A stretch of 64,000 nt of DNA from Saccharothrix sp. NRRL B-16348 (GTDB lineage Bacteria > Actinomycetota > Actinomycetes > Mycobacteriales > Pseudonocardiaceae): NCBI RefSeq assembly GCF_001280085.1, contig NZ_LGED01000125.1:156846-220845 (forward strand). Direction: 5' to 3'. Of the stretch, positions 63,049 to 64,000 are shown in pieces (within the stretch, counting starts at the first letter, position 1; every line of letters begins with the position of its first letter). The notes under the pieces are model-generated. The model was not told the origin of the DNA. It did no database searches and saw only the letters and a list, made by a program, of their open reading frames with translations. Both the position numbers and the translations under genes were made by a program.

Positions 63049-63180
63049 TCAGTTGCTCCACGTGTAGCCGTTGGTCCCGACCTGGGCGCCGCTGTCGGCG
63101 GACGCCGTCGCGGCCGAGCCGAGGAAGATCGTGCCGATCGCGAGCGCGAGCACCGGCAGCAGTCGCAGAACCCTTGCCAT
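63049..63180 (-). CDS. 43-residue secreted peptide
   Basis: Reads MARVLRLLPVLALAIGTIFLG then a signal-peptide end ATASA and a mature tail of about 15 residues, DSGAQVGTNGYTWSN. AAGGAA lies 7 bases before the ATG. The stop (63049) is 28 bp before the isochorismatase-like start (63020). No Cys in the mature part. Could be a secreted signal or wall peptide; function unknown. Confidence 0.6.
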   Translation of the reverse strand: MARVLRLLPVLALAIGTIFLGSAATASADSGAQVGTNGYTWSN

Positions 63181-63362
63181 GGCGCGTTCCTTTCGATCCG
63201 ACGAGGTCGCCTGGCGAGCGCAGGCCCGGCCAGTGTCGCAGAGGAGTGTCGCAGAGGAGTGCGGGCCCGAGGCTCGAACGCCGACGGCTGCCCCGGCCTG
63301 TCACCCCAATGCCGCAACACCGTGAACGTCCACTCGAGGGGTTATCGGATTGCGGTCGGCCC

Positions 63363-63387
63363 ATGTAACCGTCATACTTGGTTACAT
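63363..63387. promoter_or_regulatory. palindrome over the VOC start codon
   Basis: ATGTAACC (63363-63370) and GGTTACAT (63380-63387) are exact 8-base inverted copies with a 9-base spacer; the right arm includes the first two bases of the ATG. A repressor bound here would block transcription or start of translation. Confidence 0.6.
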
Positions 63388-63838
63388 GGCACTGAGCTGG
63401 AAGCTGGTCATCGACAGCAAGAACGCACCCGCCCTCGCGGACTTCTGGGCCGCGGCCCTGGACTACGAGGTGGAGGACCCGAGCGCGCTCATCGAGCAGC
63501 TGCTGGCGGCCGGCCACCTCGGCGCGGAAGCGGTCATCGAGCACAACGGGCGCAAGAACTTCCGCGGTTACGCCGCCGTCCGCCACCCCGACGACCCGTT
63601 CGACGCGGCCAGCGGCGTCGGCCGCGGGCGGCGGCTGCTGTTCCAGGACGTGCCCGAGGCGAAGTCCGGCAAGAACCGCCTGCACATCGACATCCACAGC
63701 GAGCCGGGCGGGCTCGACCGGTTGGTGGCCCGGCTGGAAGGGCTGGGCGCGACCCGCGTCCGCGAGTTCGACAAGGGCCCGGCGGGGCACTGGTGGGTCA
63801 TGCTGGACCCGGAGGGCAACGAGTTCTGCGCTTCGTAG
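63386..63838 (+). CDS. VOC-family protein (glyoxalase/bleomycin-resistance fold)
   Basis: A 150-residue protein: LVIDSKNAPALADFWAAALDYEV, RLLFQDVPEAKSGKNRLHIDIHS and GHWWVMLDPEGNEFCAS, as in small actinobacterial VOC proteins of the Glyoxalase_6 group. ATG at 63386. Metal ligands are not complete, so function is open. Confidence 0.85.
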   Translation: MALSWKLVIDSKNAPALADFWAAALDYEVEDPSALIEQLLAAGHLGAEAVIEHNGRKNFRGYAAVRHPDDPFDAASGVGRGRRLLFQDVPEAKSGKNRLHIDIHSEPGGLDRLVARLEGLGATRVREFDKGPAGHWWVMLDPEGNEFCAS

Positions 63839-63884
63839 CGCCGGAGCGGTCTTCGAGGAGTGACGGGGGCGTTGATCGGGTACC

Positions 63885-64000
63885 TGAGGCTCACTTGACT
63901 CTTACTGGTCCTAACAAAATGATCACTGTGGTGGCGTCGGGTCTGCCCGATGTGGATCATGTTCGGTCGTGAGGAGGGGTGAGTCGCCGCCGTGGATCGT
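63885..64000 (+). mobile_element. probable left end of an IS5-like element, cut by the edge
   Basis: Sequence changes from GC-rich to mixed after the VOC gene. A frame from GTG at 63969 reads MRRGESPPWIV, the start of IS5-type transposases of actinobacteria, preceded by GAGGAGG. The left terminal repeat would fall around 63890-63930. Only 11 codons are visible. Confidence 0.4.

Overview
The window is very GC-rich actinobacterial chromosome with frequent GTG starts. Secreted proteins carry Tat or lipoprotein signals and long threonine linkers, and the regulators and redox enzymes are of families common in Pseudonocardiaceae such as Saccharothrix, Lentzea or Actinosynnema. The genus is an inference. 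There is no rRNA, tRNA, CRISPR or phage module that I can see. The window reads as core metabolism interspersed with small regulator-plus-target modules.

Layout. 0-5 kb: DUF3558-like lipoprotein, membrane diguanylate cyclase divergent from a MarR regulator, and a tandem pair of secreted DUF4360 proteins. 5-11 kb: gltD and gltB (glutamate synthase), closed by a strong hairpin terminator. 11-20 kb: small membrane protein, VIT-family transporter, MarR, anchored Thr-rich protein, ArsR regulator divergent from an SDR, a 22-bp repeat array, SGNH esterase divergent from a TetR regulator, an OmpR-type two-component pair, and a CAP-domain lipoprotein. 20-24 kb: Lrp regulator divergent from a branched-chain 2-oxoacid (or pyruvate) dehydrogenase operon. 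24-29.5 kb: an accessory redox block of flavin monooxygenase, decayed alpha/beta hydrolase, SDR, bicovalent-FAD oxidase and F420-type reductase, with pseudogene debris and an orphan operator. 30-35 kb: GNAT, small Cys protein, an MFS gene broken by one amber codon with its divergent ArsR-type regulator, a GGCT-fold protein and an SGNH hydrolase. 35-38.5 kb: ABC exporter (two ATPases and an FtsX-like permease). 38.7-45 kb: chitinase with a DasR-like box, membrane protein, extra methionyl-tRNA synthetase, Cip1-like secreted protein with a CebR-like box, YciO-type protein and LysE exporter. 45-51 kb: MocR regulator, MetE-like protein, siderophore-interacting reductase, and TetR divergent from a quinone oxidoreductase. 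51-59 kb: second flavin monooxygenase, sigma factor with partner membrane protein, RDD protein, WYL regulator, MFS divergent from TetR, and a second bicovalent FAD oxidase. 59-64 kb: a 14-blade WD-repeat protein, DUF4241-like protein, GH12 cellulase with a perfect CebR-type box, isochorismatase-like hydrolase, a 43-residue secreted peptide, VOC protein, and the probable start of an IS5-like element at the edge.

The observation I rate highest is a family of polar 22-bp tandem arrays at three sites. Each ends in the same kind of degenerate unit, and one array is inserted in frame in the linker of the dehydrogenase E2 subunit. Next come the paired CebR-type boxes linking two separated secreted cellulolytic genes, the amber-interrupted MFS gene, the double seven-bladed propeller, and a set of palindromic operators between divergent regulator/target pairs.
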